DNA of 64,000 nt from Methanobacterium alkalithermotolerans (GTDB taxonomy: Archaea; Methanobacteriota; Methanobacteria; Methanobacteriales; Methanobacteriaceae). Under the pieces are notes generated by a model. The model saw only the letters and a list, made by a program, of their open reading frames with translations, did not search any database and was not told the DNA's origin. The stretch covers positions 992,001 to 1,056,000 of the forward strand of contig NZ_CP058560.1 of NCBI RefSeq assembly GCF_018141185.1, read 5' to 3'. Shown here piece after piece: positions 35,831 to 46,494 of the stretch. A program made the translations under genes and the position numbers. The first letter of the stretch is position 1. Each line of letters opens with the position of its first letter.

Positions 35831-36786
35831 GCTAGTAAATATATTCTGGATACAGCATAAACTACATAAGTACTGATTAAAATTATTCCCCCCACCCTAT
35901 TTAACTTCATGCCCCCTTTTTTAATGAGCAATAATACCAGTACTATCACCAGGATCATTACCGGAGCATCAAAACTTAAAGAAAGGGGTTCAACTGGAAT
36001 ATTCATAAAAAGAGCCGGTACTCCTATTCCAATCAGGATATTGAAGGTGTTACTCCCTAAAACCGTCCCGATAGATAATTCATGCAGGCCTTTCATAGCA
36101 GAAGATAAAGTTACTACCAATTCAGGGATGCTGGTACCTATAGCCAGAGTAAATAGCCCCATGATCATTTCAGGTATTCCTGCAATCCGGGCCAGTTCCA
36201 CCCCGGCAAATACTAATATTCTGCATCCCACAATTAATCCTGCAATTCCCAGAATAGAAAAAGCTATCATTTTTTTAGTTATAGGTTTCTTTTTGAAGCT
36301 TTTTTCAGGGGTTTTTGTATCCTGGTATTCTTTTTGTGCCTTAATTAAAAGCCATAAGTAAAACAAATAAAACAAGATCATTACTATTGATGCAATTCTG
36401 GTTATTTCCCCCCATAACATGAAAAATATTAAAATAAGGCCTGTTCCCAGAGTTACCAGACCATCCCGGGTGATTCCCTTAGGATTGGTACCAATAACAC
36501 CGGCTACAGTAGCAGATATTCCCAGTATTCCCGCGATATTCCATATATTAGAACCTATAACCGTCCCCACTCCAATTTCAGTGCTGCCTGATAAAGAGGC
36601 AATCATAGCTGAACCAAATTCAGGTAGTGAAGTTCCAATAGCTGATGCAGTAACCCCCAGTATAATCTGAGAAATACCCAGAGTTGCGCCTATTTCTACT
36701 ATGTTATCCACAAATAGGTCTGATGATTTTATCACAATAATTAAAGATAAAACTAAAGCCATGAGAAGTACTACAATTTCTAACAA
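35827..36786 (-). CDS. Sodium/calcium exchanger family protein, copy 1
   Basis: A 319-residue CaCA-family cation antiporter with about ten membrane helices. The two alpha repeats are evident: GTSLPEFGSAMIASLSGSTE with IGVGTVIGSNIWNI (about residues 52-85), and GTSIPELVVTLSSAMKGLHE with LSIGTVLGSNTFNI. A cytoplasmic loop near residues 150-170 (KAQKEYQDTKTPEKSFKKKP) separates the halves. It probably uses the sodium gradient to export calcium or another cation; the substrate is inferred. It is coupled to a Usp gene. Confidence 0.9.
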   Translation of the reverse strand: MLEIVVLLMALVLSLIIVIKSSDLFVDNIVEIGATLGISQIILGVTASAIGTSLPEFGSAMIASLSGSTEIGVGTVIGSNIWNIAGILGISATVAGVIGTNPKGITRDGLVTLGTGLILIFFMLWGEITRIASIVMILFYLFYLWLLIKAQKEYQDTKTPEKSFKKKPITKKMIAFSILGIAGLIVGCRILVFAGVELARIAGIPEMIMGLFTLAIGTSIPELVVTLSSAMKGLHELSIGTVLGSNTFNILIGIGVPALFMNIPVEPLSLSFDAPVMILVIVLVLLLIKKGGMKLNRVGGIILISTYVVYAVSRIYLLA

Positions 36787-36966
36787 AATATCACCACTTG
36801 AATATTATTACGCAAACCCGTATAACTTTTAAACTATCAAACTGGAGATTTGAAGTAATATTTGAAATTTTTTTAAATAATAATGTTTTTTTATAGAATA
36901 ATAATAATAATGTAGATATACTTAACATTCCAATAACTAAAGCTTGTATTTCTATTATAAGCGTTA

Positions 36967-37401
36967 TTAATTGATGGTCCTCACCAGCATAATAGTACAG
37001 GGTGTAGAGTGAACTACCTTTTCAGAAACACTCCCCAGGAGGTGTTTATCCACAATACCTTTACCGGTACCCATCACAATGATATCCACCGCTTCTTCTT
37101 GAGCTATTTCCACAATTTTATCTGCAGGGTTTCCCTCTACCATCATCTTTTTAAAGTTCACCATATAGGTTTGAGGTGTGTGAAACTTATGGGATAATTC
37201 TTCTAGAATTTCCTCTCCTTTAATAGTAAGTTCATCTTTAATCATTTTTTTAATCTTGGAAGGGGTGAGAAATGGTGCAGAAGTATCCACCACATATAGT
37301 CCTATTACTTCTATCTGTTTTCCCTGTACCAGTTCCATAGTATGATCCACTAATTCATCCAGATATTCCCCCATAACAGGGAGTAAAATTTTTTTAAACA
37401 T
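36967..37401 (-). CDS. Universal stress protein, copy 2
   Basis: A 144-residue UspA-domain protein, paralogue of the one at 35390. The ATP-binding motif VMGTGKGIVDKHLLGSVSEK is identical to copy 1. At the DNA level 37025-37080 equals 35445-35500 over 56 bp, suggesting gene conversion or selection on both protein and DNA. It starts 1 bp after the stop of the upstream exchanger gene. Confidence 0.9.
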   Translation of the reverse strand: MFKKILLPVMGEYLDELVDHTMELVQGKQIEVIGLYVVDTSAPFLTPSKIKKMIKDELTIKGEEILEELSHKFHTPQTYMVNFKKMMVEGNPADKIVEIAQEEAVDIIVMGTGKGIVDKHLLGSVSEKVVHSTPCTIMLVRTIN

Positions 37402-37402
37402 T

Positions 37403-38359
37403 TTAAACCGTCCAAAACATTCTTAAAGTAATATATGCTGCATAAAATACGATTAAAATTAAACCTTCCCTTCTAGTAAGTCTATGGTTCCTGCGCATTA
37501 ATAATAAAAGAGTAAGGGTCATGAGAATCATCACCGGAGCATCATATAAGATGGCAATGTTCTCCACCGGTATGGTCACCAGTAAAGCCGGTACCCCTAA
37601 ACCAATCATGATATTGAAGATATTGCTCCCCAGCACAGTCCCTATGGCCAGATGGGATAGTCCTCTCCGGGCTGAAGTAAGCACTGTGAAAAATTCAGGG
37701 GCTGTAGTTCCAAAAGCAAGTAGTATACCAGCAAACATCTCCGGTATGGTGAAAATATCAGAAAGCTCCACCGTACAGTACACCAATATCCGGCACCCAA
37801 TAGCCAGTCCCAATATACCTGCTAATGCCCACATGGTTTTTTTACGGAGATTCTTAGGATTTTTTTCATTTGATTTGGATTCAATATTTTTCTGATTTTC
37901 TTTTTTCTGTCCCTGAATCAAATAATAGAGATAACCCAAATAGACCACGATGAGTACAATACCTGCCCAAATATTTACACTTCCAAAATAAAGCAAAAAT
38001 AGAAAGAGAATAATCGCAGTAACTAAGGACATGGACCCATCACGTTTCAGGTAAGCTTTTTTAGTAGTTATCATCCCGGAAAATACTGCAGATATACCCA
38101 GTATTCCTCCCATATTCCAAATATTAGCCCCCACAACAGTTCCCACACCAATCTCAGGATTTCCACTTAAGATTGCTATAATGGCTGAACCAAATTCCGG
38201 AAGCGATGTTCCCATAGCAGCAGCAGTTACACCTAAAATGACCTCTGATATTCCTAAAGAGGATCCTATTTCAACTAAATTTTCAACAAAAATATCTGCA
38301 GCCTTAATAACTGCTATAAGGGAGATTATGAGTACAATTATCAGGATTAACCATAGCAT
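37403..38359 (-). CDS. Sodium/calcium exchanger family protein, copy 2
   Basis: A CaCA-family antiporter of about 318 residues, paralogue of the gene at 35827. Alpha repeats are GTSLPEFGSAIIAILSGNPE with IGVGTVVGANIWNM, and FGTTAPEFFTVLTSARRGLS with LAIGTVLGSNIFNI. The first open start (38392) gives 11 extra residues without a ribosome binding site. GGTGA lies just upstream of the ATG at 38359, which begins directly with the first membrane helix, so 38359 is preferred. The second alpha repeat has TTAPEF instead of TSIPEL, which may affect ion choice. Confidence 0.9.
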   Translation of the reverse strand: MLWLILIIVLIISLIAVIKAADIFVENLVEIGSSLGISEVILGVTAAAMGTSLPEFGSAIIAILSGNPEIGVGTVVGANIWNMGGILGISAVFSGMITTKKAYLKRDGSMSLVTAIILFLFLLYFGSVNIWAGIVLIVVYLGYLYYLIQGQKKENQKNIESKSNEKNPKNLRKKTMWALAGILGLAIGCRILVYCTVELSDIFTIPEMFAGILLAFGTTAPEFFTVLTSARRGLSHLAIGTVLGSNIFNIMIGLGVPALLVTIPVENIAILYDAPVMILMTLTLLLLMRRNHRLTRREGLILIVFYAAYITLRMFWTV

Positions 38360-38532
38360 TATTTCACCGGAACAATGTTTCCTTTTTCCCACGTATATAT
38401 TTTGTGTAAAAATCTGTTAAATCTTAAGTAAATTCCAAAATGAGAATATCTTTTAGGGATTAATATAGTTATGGAAAAGTAATTAATAAAAAAATACCTG
38501 AAAATGAGTTTCTTAAAAAAATAAAAAAAAAT

Positions 38533-38549
38533 AAGGCGATTGACGCCTT
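38533..38549 (-). terminator. Terminator of the mtr operon
   Basis: A 6-bp GC-rich stem, AAGGCG (38533-38538) and CGCCTT (38544-38549), with a 5-nt loop lies one base after the mtrH stop codon. On the minus strand it is followed by a T run (complement of 38512-38530). Confidence 0.75.
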
Positions 38550-38550
38550 T

Positions 38551-39483
38551 TTAAATCAGTTTGAACATAGGATGTTCTTCTACAGCTTCGGTTCCTATAT
38601 CCTTAGCAGCTTCAGCTATGAATATATCTGCCATAGCACATGCAGGGAATGCCATTTTAGAATTTTCAATAGGACCAAATAGTACGAAGTCACCACCAGC
38701 CATTTGTTGAACCAGATTAGATCCGATATCACAAACAGGCCATGCTTCTGGATGTTCTTTTTTATATCCACGTAGCCAATCCCAGGCAGAAGGTACGTTG
38801 TGTATACCACTACCAACCGGGTAACCCCATTTGCTCTTAACTGCAAAGGAAGTTCTACATGCTGGGCCTGCACCCTGACCTAATGGAGTAATTGCTACAT
38901 CCATGAATGGTTTGGTGATCCCACATTCTTCAGACATTTCCAGTAATCCCTTGTCCAGAACACTTCCACCGTTTTCCCAGATGTTAATTTTACCTTCCAC
39001 ACCAGGTTCCATTGGGTTGAAACCCAATACGATAGAAGCAGAAATATCGGTCTCTTTAACTGCATCAAGTTCATTCTGTTCAGAAGACATGTTAATGGAG
39101 TTATAAATAGCTCTTTCAGCTAATCCTGCTTCCTGGGCGTAGTTTGCACCTGCGATTTTTGCTTCAGCTGAAGTAGAGTCAATCATGAATGGTGCTTCAG
39201 TAATATCACCCACAAATTCCAGGTATTTTACAATAGCTTCCGGTGTAGCACCAAAAGTCTGTACAATACAGGGGTTCCCAGTAACATCTGACATTTCTTC
39301 CATACTTTTTATCAAAGCTTCTGCTTTATCTTTATCAAAAACACCAGCTTTTTCATCACTAATAATGCTATGTCCGCCATAAAATATAGTTCCAGCCAAT
39401 ACAGTTGGATATTCGCCAGGCTGGCCTCCAACCTGAACTCCGGCAACATCTATTACAACTTGTTCTTTATCAAACCTAAACAT
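38551..39483 (-). CDS. mtrH: Methyltransferase subunit MtrH
   Basis: A 310-residue peripheral subunit of the tetrahydromethanopterin S-methyltransferase. It transfers the methyl group from methyl-H4MPT to the corrinoid bound on MtrA. Typical segments are VAGVQVGGQPGEYPTVLAGT (residues about 14-33), FMIDSTSAEAKIAGANYAQE and a C-terminal CDIGSNLVQQMAGGDFVLFG, matching the TIM-barrel methyltransferase fold. It is the last gene of mtrEDCBAFGH; GGAGGTTTACGT precedes the ATG. Confidence 0.97.
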   Translation of the reverse strand: MFRFDKEQVVIDVAGVQVGGQPGEYPTVLAGTIFYGGHSIISDEKAGVFDKDKAEALIKSMEEMSDVTGNPCIVQTFGATPEAIVKYLEFVGDITEAPFMIDSTSAEAKIAGANYAQEAGLAERAIYNSINMSSEQNELDAVKETDISASIVLGFNPMEPGVEGKINIWENGGSVLDKGLLEMSEECGITKPFMDVAITPLGQGAGPACRTSFAVKSKWGYPVGSGIHNVPSAWDWLRGYKKEHPEAWPVCDIGSNLVQQMAGGDFVLFGPIENSKMAFPACAMADIFIAEAAKDIGTEAVEEHPMFKLI

Positions 39484-39504
39484 ACGTAAACCTCCAAATC
39501 CAAT

Positions 39505-39753
39505 CTATATGCCTAATAAGGACAGAAATGCCCCAATGGCTAAGACTTTGTACGCTATCAACAGGATTATAAGTCCTATTATTAATCCATATAAAATACC
39601 TACATCTCTACCTACTTGTTGACCTAGTCTCTGGTAATATTCACCAACAGTGAATTCTACCTTCTCTTCAATTTCATCCAATTTAACATTGGCCTTATTG
39701 AATTCATCTGCAGAGACCAATACACGGGGTATAGTAGTTTTTTCATCGGACAT
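39505..39753 (-). CDS. mtrG: Methyltransferase subunit MtrG
   Basis: An 82-residue subunit of the Mtr complex with one C-terminal membrane helix (GLIIGLIILLIAYKVLAIGA) and a charged N-terminal helix that probably forms the cytoplasmic stalk. The family motif VGEYYQRLGQQVGRDVGILY is present. It lies 5 bp after mtrF and 21 bp before mtrH. Confidence 0.95.
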   Translation of the reverse strand: MSDEKTTIPRVLVSADEFNKANVKLDEIEEKVEFTVGEYYQRLGQQVGRDVGILYGLIIGLIILLIAYKVLAIGAFLSLLGI

Positions 39754-39758
39754 TCATA

Positions 39759-39962
39759 TCACCCCATCATCAATTTCCATATGATTGGTAGACCCACCAG
39801 AGCTAGAGCCAGTAGAAATCCAATAGCCATACCACTTATACGGGTGGCTATTAGACCGGCAAATAGTCGACCGTCACGACCAATCAATTGAGTTCGATAT
39901 TTTATATCTTCTACTACGTTTTTAACGCCGCGTACGTTTGGTTTATTTGATAGTATAATCAT
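39759..39962 (-). CDS. mtrF: Methyltransferase subunit MtrF
   Basis: A 67-residue subunit of Mtr. NVRGVKNVVEDIKYRTQLIG RDGRLFAG is followed by a single membrane helix (GMAIGFLLALALVGLPIIW). The part DIKYRTQLIGRDGRLFAGL resembles the C-terminal region of MtrA, as in other Methanobacteriales. The gene lies between mtrA and mtrG with 15 and 5 bp spacing. Confidence 0.95.
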   Translation of the reverse strand: MIILSNKPNVRGVKNVVEDIKYRTQLIGRDGRLFAGLIATRISGMAIGFLLALALVGLPIIWKLMMG

Positions 39963-39977
39963 TTAGAAACCTCCCGC

Positions 39978-40694
39978 CTATAATAAGAGTAGTATACCCA
40001 GAGTTAGCATAAATGCTAATCCGATCATAATACCCTGCACTTTACCAGAGTACATACCCGCAAACATACGGTTAGCAGTACCAACCAGTTTGACTTGAGT
40101 CTGGATATTACGCATTCTAGCTTCGATAAGAGCGGTTTCAGGAGCGACAGGCCTTACTTCTTCGCCTTCTTCTTCATCTCCTCCTTCTTCCACTTTAATT
40201 ACCATAGCTTCTTCTTCGAATGCTCCAGGATCCTTTTCAACACACTCTTTTACTTTAGATTGTATAGCGGCAGCGTCTTCCACGTCAATCAAGTTTACAA
40301 TTTCCAGTTGTTGCTGGAATCGTTCAATACCTTCATCAGGTATGTTTTCGACGTATGGAATGGCACCAGTAGCGCCTACAATACTTCTTTTTTCTGGATC
40401 TACACCATTCTGGTGGAGAGCTTCAATACTTTGACCAGTAATATGTCCCTGTACTTCAGATCCGCACAGAATGAGGAATCTGATGTTAGGGTTGGATATA
40501 ATATTGGCCATCATCTTTTCTATACCGAGGTTTTCGGTTTTGCAAGGTCCGGCAATGGCAGCACCAGCATCTACAGGTACATCTTCTATGTGAGAAGCAA
40601 GAGTAGTAGCAGCTACTGGGCTTTCTGGATCCCCGACTATGTAGTCCCCATTGATTACCGGCCATCCTTCTGCAGGTGATTTTTTATCAGACAC
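39978..40694 (-). CDS. mtrA: Corrinoid-binding methyltransferase subunit MtrA
   Basis: A 238-residue subunit holding the cobamide (5-hydroxybenzimidazolyl cobamide in related species) that carries the methyl group from MtrH to coenzyme M. The axial histidine is His84 in EVQGHITGQSIEAL, at the expected number. The cytoplasmic Rossmann-like domain spans about residues 1-170. An acidic linker (EEGGDEEEGEE) and a C-terminal membrane helix (GIMIGLAFMLTLGILLLL) follow. AGGAGGTGTTATA precedes the ATG. Confidence 0.97.
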   Translation of the reverse strand: MSDKKSPAEGWPVINGDYIVGDPESPVAATTLASHIEDVPVDAGAAIAGPCKTENLGIEKMMANIISNPNIRFLILCGSEVQGHITGQSIEALHQNGVDPEKRSIVGATGAIPYVENIPDEGIERFQQQLEIVNLIDVEDAAAIQSKVKECVEKDPGAFEEEAMVIKVEEGGDEEEGEEVRPVAPETALIEARMRNIQTQVKLVGTANRMFAGMYSGKVQGIMIGLAFMLTLGILLLL

Positions 40695-40706
40695 TTATAA
40701 CACCTC

Positions 40707-41009
40707 CTAAAGCAGTATGGCAATCAGCAAAATTAGACCCAGTATGAACCCGTACACCATATTAGTCAATTTACCTGCAGTAAGGTATACTCCTTCCCTT
40801 CCAGGGTAGGAACCCTCGCAAGTAGTGGAAGGGTCAAGTGAGTTCATTAAGTCATCTGCTGTAGCCTCTAACGTAGCTATTTCTGTGTTTATATCATCCA
40901 TTGATAATATTAAGACCTCTCTGCCTAGAGCAGCTCCGATCATACCAGTGGAGGGATCTAAAGTTAAGTTAGATTCAGGAACTATTTTAACTAAAGGTAA
41001 CATTTCCAT
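40707..41009 (-). CDS. mtrB: Methyltransferase subunit MtrB
   Basis: A 100-residue subunit of Mtr with one C-terminal membrane helix (MVYGFILGLILLIAILL). The amino-terminal part has MLPLVKIVPESNLTLDPSTG and IGAALGREVLILSMD typical of MtrB. It lies 11 bp after mtrC and 12 bp before mtrA. Confidence 0.95.
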   Translation of the reverse strand: MEMLPLVKIVPESNLTLDPSTGMIGAALGREVLILSMDDINTEIATLEATADDLMNSLDPSTTCEGSYPGREGVYLTAGKLTNMVYGFILGLILLIAILL

Positions 41010-41020
41010 TTTGATTCCTC

Positions 41021-41824
41021 CTATTGCTCTTCCTTAGGCCAGAGTCCAGCCCATTTTACTGATGCTGCTTCTTCCAGGGACGCGGTTATGTAAGATCTGA
41101 TGGCTATGAACCAAGCTAAAGCACCAATTATGGATATAACCCACCATGCACTGGAAAAGCCTATTGCTAAAAGTCCAATTATGGCCATGGATAAAAATCC
41201 AGTGGATGCGGCTAGTTTTAAGGTTCTTACCTGATTTTCATTTGGTCCCAGACAGGCATTGAAAGGGTGTTGGATGGCCATGGTGTTCAATATGAACAAG
41301 AGGCCAATGTATCCAGTGGCTATTACTGAGGTTAATATGGCCTGCATGGAATAAGTTCCTGCAATAGCAGCAGAAAATCCGAGAACGGATAGTACTGCAG
41401 CACCAGATAGCTCAGCGGTACATTGTTCCAGGATAGGAATTTTCATTTTTACAATTTTCTTACCAATAAGCGCTACAATGGTACCTAAAACCATGGCTAT
41501 GATTAATGCCAATACCGGACCAATTGGTAAGTCTGGCAATAAAAATGCACCGGCTAAACCACCAATAGCACCTACAATACCTATGGCCAGTGACATGTAC
41601 CCAATAGAAGGCACACCAGTACCTAGACCATAGCTAGCTACTCTTCGAATCGCGTCAGCACCCCATACTATAGCACAAACTGCACCCAGTGCAGAGACCA
41701 AAGGTCCTAAAACAGGGTTCAAAGGAGCGGCATATATGCCCACAAGTCCTCCCACAATCCCCAGGGCCATTAGTTTACCAGGAGATATGGCGGCACCGGC
41801 GGGTCCTCCAGCTGCAACTGACAT
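41021..41824 (-). CDS. mtrC: Integral membrane methyltransferase subunit MtrC
   Basis: A 267-residue integral membrane subunit with about seven helices, part of the proposed sodium-translocating core together with MtrD and MtrE. Glycine-rich segments such as MALGIVGGLVGIYAAPLNPV and IGYMSLAIGIVGAIGGLAGA are family-like. The start shares base 41824 with the mtrD stop, so translation is coupled. Confidence 0.95.
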   Translation of the reverse strand: MSVAAGGPAGAAISPGKLMALGIVGGLVGIYAAPLNPVLGPLVSALGAVCAIVWGADAIRRVASYGLGTGVPSIGYMSLAIGIVGAIGGLAGAFLLPDLPIGPVLALIIAMVLGTIVALIGKKIVKMKIPILEQCTAELSGAAVLSVLGFSAAIAGTYSMQAILTSVIATGYIGLLFILNTMAIQHPFNACLGPNENQVRTLKLAASTGFLSMAIIGLLAIGFSSAWWVISIIGALAWFIAIRSYITASLEEAASVKWAGLWPKEEQ

Positions 41825-42522
41825 TAGAAGACACCTCCGTTAGTTAAGAGTAGTGAAATAGCTCCGATTACCACCGAAGCAATTAAACAAGCAATTATTC
41901 CCCGTCCAATTCTTTTGAATTTTGGATCGTGGAATCCTTCAATAGTACCTCCTATATTATAAGAGGCAATTACTGCGTTAATAAAGAATATGCCAACAGC
42001 TAATATTGCGGCTAGTTCAATAGCACCAATGAAAAAGGCTGAACCTTTTAATGCCTCATAAAGGCCCCAGTAGATTAATCCTCCACCGATTCCACCTAAT
42101 GCCGCACCAATTAAACCACTTATGAAACAAACCGTAGGAACTCCGTGTCCTTCAGTACCAGGAGTAACATATTTTTCCTGATTCAATTTGGTTATAGGGT
42201 CTACATTTACTTTAGCTGAAGCAGGTACACATCCTACACCATAAACGTATATTAAGTTACCTACCAGCATGGTAATTCCTATCATTAGCATGGCACCAAC
42301 TGCACCAGCAGCCATAATCATTATTGGTGATTGACCAGTCATAGCAGCAGCAGTGATTAGTCCAGTTAAACCAGCACCAGCAGCTAGCATAGCTGTACCG
42401 GTACCTACACCTGTAGCAGTTGCTATAGCTGCAGGAGCTCCACCCACAGGTACGAAGTGTACTCCTCCGCCTATGAGGACTCCGCCCACAGTTATAGCTC
42501 CGATTAATGTTAATGGATCCAT
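41824..42522 (-). CDS. mtrD: Integral membrane methyltransferase subunit MtrD
   Basis: A 232-residue integral membrane subunit of Mtr with about six helices. Conserved parts include GVGCVPASAKVNVDPITKLN followed by TPGTEGHGVPTVCFISGLIG, a cytoplasmic loop typical of MtrD. Together with MtrC and MtrE it is thought to form the sodium path. It lies 12 bp after mtrE. Confidence 0.95.
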   Translation of the reverse strand: MDPLTLIGAITVGGVLIGGGVHFVPVGGAPAAIATATGVGTGTAMLAAGAGLTGLITAAAMTGQSPIMIMAAGAVGAMLMIGITMLVGNLIYVYGVGCVPASAKVNVDPITKLNQEKYVTPGTEGHGVPTVCFISGLIGAALGGIGGGLIYWGLYEALKGSAFFIGAIELAAILAVGIFFINAVIASYNIGGTIEGFHDPKFKRIGRGIIACLIASVVIGAISLLLTNGGVF

Positions 42523-42534
42523 CTTATATCCTCC

Positions 42535-43413
42535 TTAATCCTTGTATGGTCCATAATTAGTTCTAGCGAACATTTCTACTCTGTTATTGAGTATTATCAG
42601 TATTAGAACTATTATCAAACCTGCTATTATTCCTCCAGTTAACCCGAACACTACTGTAATCCAGAAACTGAAGAAAACAACCGCTCCGAAAGCAAAACCA
42701 GTTAATGGACCTCCGTACTTAGCACAGAAGTTTACCACATCAATGGAGTTTCTTGCTCCCATTTCGGCTTTAGTTACAATGTCACCGTGAATAGCTACTG
42801 GAACTCCTCCACCGAAAGGATATTGTTGGTATTCCCTTTCAGCTCCGTAATGAACGTCTCCAGTAGATGAACCAATAGCTCCAATAGTTATTCCCCATAG
42901 CACAGCCAGTAAAGGAAGTGGGAATGGGTGAGCTGGTTGTAAGGCTGAAATCATCAGGTATGATAATCCTACAATACAAAAAGTAGTTATAAATCCATGT
43001 CCTGCTATTGGTCCTAAAGATTGAACCAGAACATCCATGAATAAAGGTTGATTGAACTGAGATTGACTAACAATCCGTCCCATGTGAGATGTTGCTGAAT
43101 ATATAGTATGGACTAAAGCGGCTATAAAAGCCCCTACAGCCAAAGCCATAATCACTGGTAGATTTAATGCTCCTATCATTACAAATGTTACAGAACCAGC
43201 AATACCACACCAGGCACCATAAGCCACTGGTTCACCAGAAACAGCTTTGTTTATCATCCGGTGCAAGTGTCCCATCTGAGGTGCTAGCTGAACTTGTGAG
43301 TTAGGATTACTTTGTGAACCTACATCGGATTCTAAATCCTCTGCAGCCCCAGCGATGGTTGCGGCAGCTCCCATAAGAGCAACAACACCTAATCCTGTTA
43401 TCATAGGGTCCAT
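42535..43413 (-). CDS. mtrE: Integral membrane methyltransferase subunit MtrE
   Basis: A 292-residue integral membrane subunit of Mtr, the first gene of the mtr set. It has about six to seven helices and an acidic residue-bearing segment often considered for sodium binding; ATIAGAAEDLESDVGSQSNP is at the N-terminal side and SSTGDVHYGAEREYQQYPFG in a polar loop. AAGGAGGAAAATACATG is the start context. It begins 52 bp after mcrA, past a hairpin terminator, so mtr is probably read both from mcr read-through and perhaps from its own weak promoter. Confidence 0.96.
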   Translation of the reverse strand: MDPMITGLGVVALMGAAATIAGAAEDLESDVGSQSNPNSQVQLAPQMGHLHRMINKAVSGEPVAYGAWCGIAGSVTFVMIGALNLPVIMALAVGAFIAALVHTIYSATSHMGRIVSQSQFNQPLFMDVLVQSLGPIAGHGFITTFCIVGLSYLMISALQPAHPFPLPLLAVLWGITIGAIGSSTGDVHYGAEREYQQYPFGGGVPVAIHGDIVTKAEMGARNSIDVVNFCAKYGGPLTGFAFGAVVFFSFWITVVFGLTGGIIAGLIIVLILIILNNRVEMFARTNYGPYKD

Positions 43414-43448
43414 GTATTTTCCTCCTTATGTTTTAAATAAAAAAAAAT

Positions 43449-43465
43449 AAATAGGTGGGTTAGAC

Positions 43466-43471
<6 letters not shown>
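43449..43471 (-). terminator. Hairpin terminator or attenuator between mcrA and mtrE
   Basis: An 8-bp inverted repeat, AAATAGGT (43449-43456) and ACCTATTT (43464-43471), with a 7-nt loop includes the mcrA stop codon (43466-43468). On the minus strand it is followed by a T run (complement of 43436-43447). It would end most mcr transcripts and let some continue into mtr. Confidence 0.7.
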
Positions 43472-45118
<1,647 letters not shown>

Positions 45119-45136
45119 AATCATTCCTCCCCTTAA

Positions 45137-45886
45137 TTATTCTGGACTGTATCCTCCCTGGGATCTCAAGACGTGTATTCTGTGTAATACTTCTACAGCG
45201 TCTGCGTCGTCCTTGTAGGCTTCACCATCTACTCTGTAAATAGTGGTTTTGTCCATTAGAGTCTCTTCGTCCATTGGTTCACCTAGAACCACAGGTTCGT
45301 CGAGCTCTTCTCCGATCTGGTTTTTGACTGCTTCAACCATTCCAGTGTCTTTGTTTAAGACCTGTCTTCTGAGCATGTCAAACATCATACCATCTTCATC
45401 CAATCTCAGAGAGTGTCCGTGTACAGACTTTCCTCTGAAACCTGACCGGGCAGGGTCAAAGTATTCTGTTTCCAGAAGTTCTTTGGAGATTTTCTCCAGG
45501 TCTCTTTCTCTGGCTTCAATAATTTGTCGTCCAGATAGGGTACCTGCGTCAGATCCTCTGTATCGGCATAGGTAAGATCTTGCCCTTACAAATGGTTGAG
45601 CTGGAGCAAAGTACATAGAGTCAGCGAACTGGATGTATCGTACCCTGTCACCGGCTTTTGCACCATCTACTGCTTCCACCATTTCTCTTATTGAGTCTTC
45701 AGGTTCGTCCATTTCTTCTAGTGGTGGGTGGACGCTTGGATATTCTTCACCAGGAGCTCTGTGACCTAGGATCTTTACAACATCCTCGTCAGAGATCTCC
45801 CTCATCTTTTCTAAATCATAATCAGGGTCACAGAAATTTCTTCTATTTTGTGCAACCTTTGTTGTTCCGGGATAATATTGTGCCAT
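45137..45886 (-). CDS. mcrG: Methyl-coenzyme M reductase gamma subunit
   Basis: A 249-residue gamma subunit of MCR. MAQYYPGTTKVAQNRRNFCD opens the protein and GHRAPGEEYPSVHPPLEEMD and RSYLCRYRGSDAGTLSGRQI are family core parts. An upstream in-frame ATG (45895) lies one base after the AGGAGGTG ribosome binding site; the ATG at 45886, 6 nt from it, is the better start and gives the usual 249 residues. It begins 1 bp after mcrC and ends 18 bp before mcrA. Confidence 0.97.
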   Translation of the reverse strand: MAQYYPGTTKVAQNRRNFCDPDYDLEKMREISDEDVVKILGHRAPGEEYPSVHPPLEEMDEPEDSIREMVEAVDGAKAGDRVRYIQFADSMYFAPAQPFVRARSYLCRYRGSDAGTLSGRQIIEARERDLEKISKELLETEYFDPARSGFRGKSVHGHSLRLDEDGMMFDMLRRQVLNKDTGMVEAVKNQIGEELDEPVVLGEPMDEETLMDKTTIYRVDGEAYKDDADAVEVLHRIHVLRSQGGYSPE

Positions 45887-45887
45887 A

Positions 45888-46484
45888 TCATGCACCTCCT
45901 AATGCTAACTTAACTTTTCTAATAATCTCATCCAGCTTTTCCTGGGGACAAGTTTCTCCTCTTATGACACCACTCACGATGTCAACGATTTTTCCTTTAG
46001 TTTTGGGGATTTCAGGCATTACTACTCTTGTTTTAACTCCGATTTTTGCAAAATCTTCAAAGTCAACTGGATATTCGCATATAATAACACACGGACGGTT
46101 TACATTTCGCAATATCAATCTGGCCTTGTAGGTTATGTGGTATTTAACTCCACCCAGATGAACTACCAGGACCTGATGTCTTTTCATTTGCTCAATCTCA
46201 TTTGGAGTGAGTCCAAAAAGACTTCCTGCACCTGCGCTGGGAGTGTCCTGAGGTACACCTGCACCAGCATTTAAAACCAGAGTACTGGTCATTATATTTG
46301 CTTCTCGCAGTGCAAAAGTGATTTCACATACCGGTTTGGTAATATGGCGCCTTCCAGGAGACATGGCTACAGCCAGTACTTCACTTCCACATTCTGCAAA
46401 AGTGCCCCTTTGGGCAATACCGCCTCCTTCACCCATCCCCATGGTTTCGCGGCAGTCTACAACATGAGTGCATTTGCCAATCAT
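45888..46484 (-). CDS. mcrC: Methyl-coenzyme M reductase accessory protein McrC
   Basis: A 198-residue accessory protein, not part of mature MCR; McrC takes part in the ATP-dependent reductive activation complex of MCR. MIGKCTHVVDCRETMGMGEG opens the protein and AVAMSPGRRHITKPVCEITF and TLVLNAGAGVPQDTPSAGAG follow. A 217-residue version from 46541 would overlap mcrD; the ATG at 46484, 10 bp after the mcrD stop, gives the familiar start and length. Several conserved cysteines could hold metal. Confidence 0.93.
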   Translation of the reverse strand: MIGKCTHVVDCRETMGMGEGGGIAQRGTFAECGSEVLAVAMSPGRRHITKPVCEITFALREANIMTSTLVLNAGAGVPQDTPSAGAGSLFGLTPNEIEQMKRHQVLVVHLGGVKYHITYKARLILRNVNRPCVIICEYPVDFEDFAKIGVKTRVVMPEIPKTKGKIVDIVSGVIRGETCPQEKLDEIIRKVKLALGGA

Positions 46485-46494
46485 CTTCAGAGTC

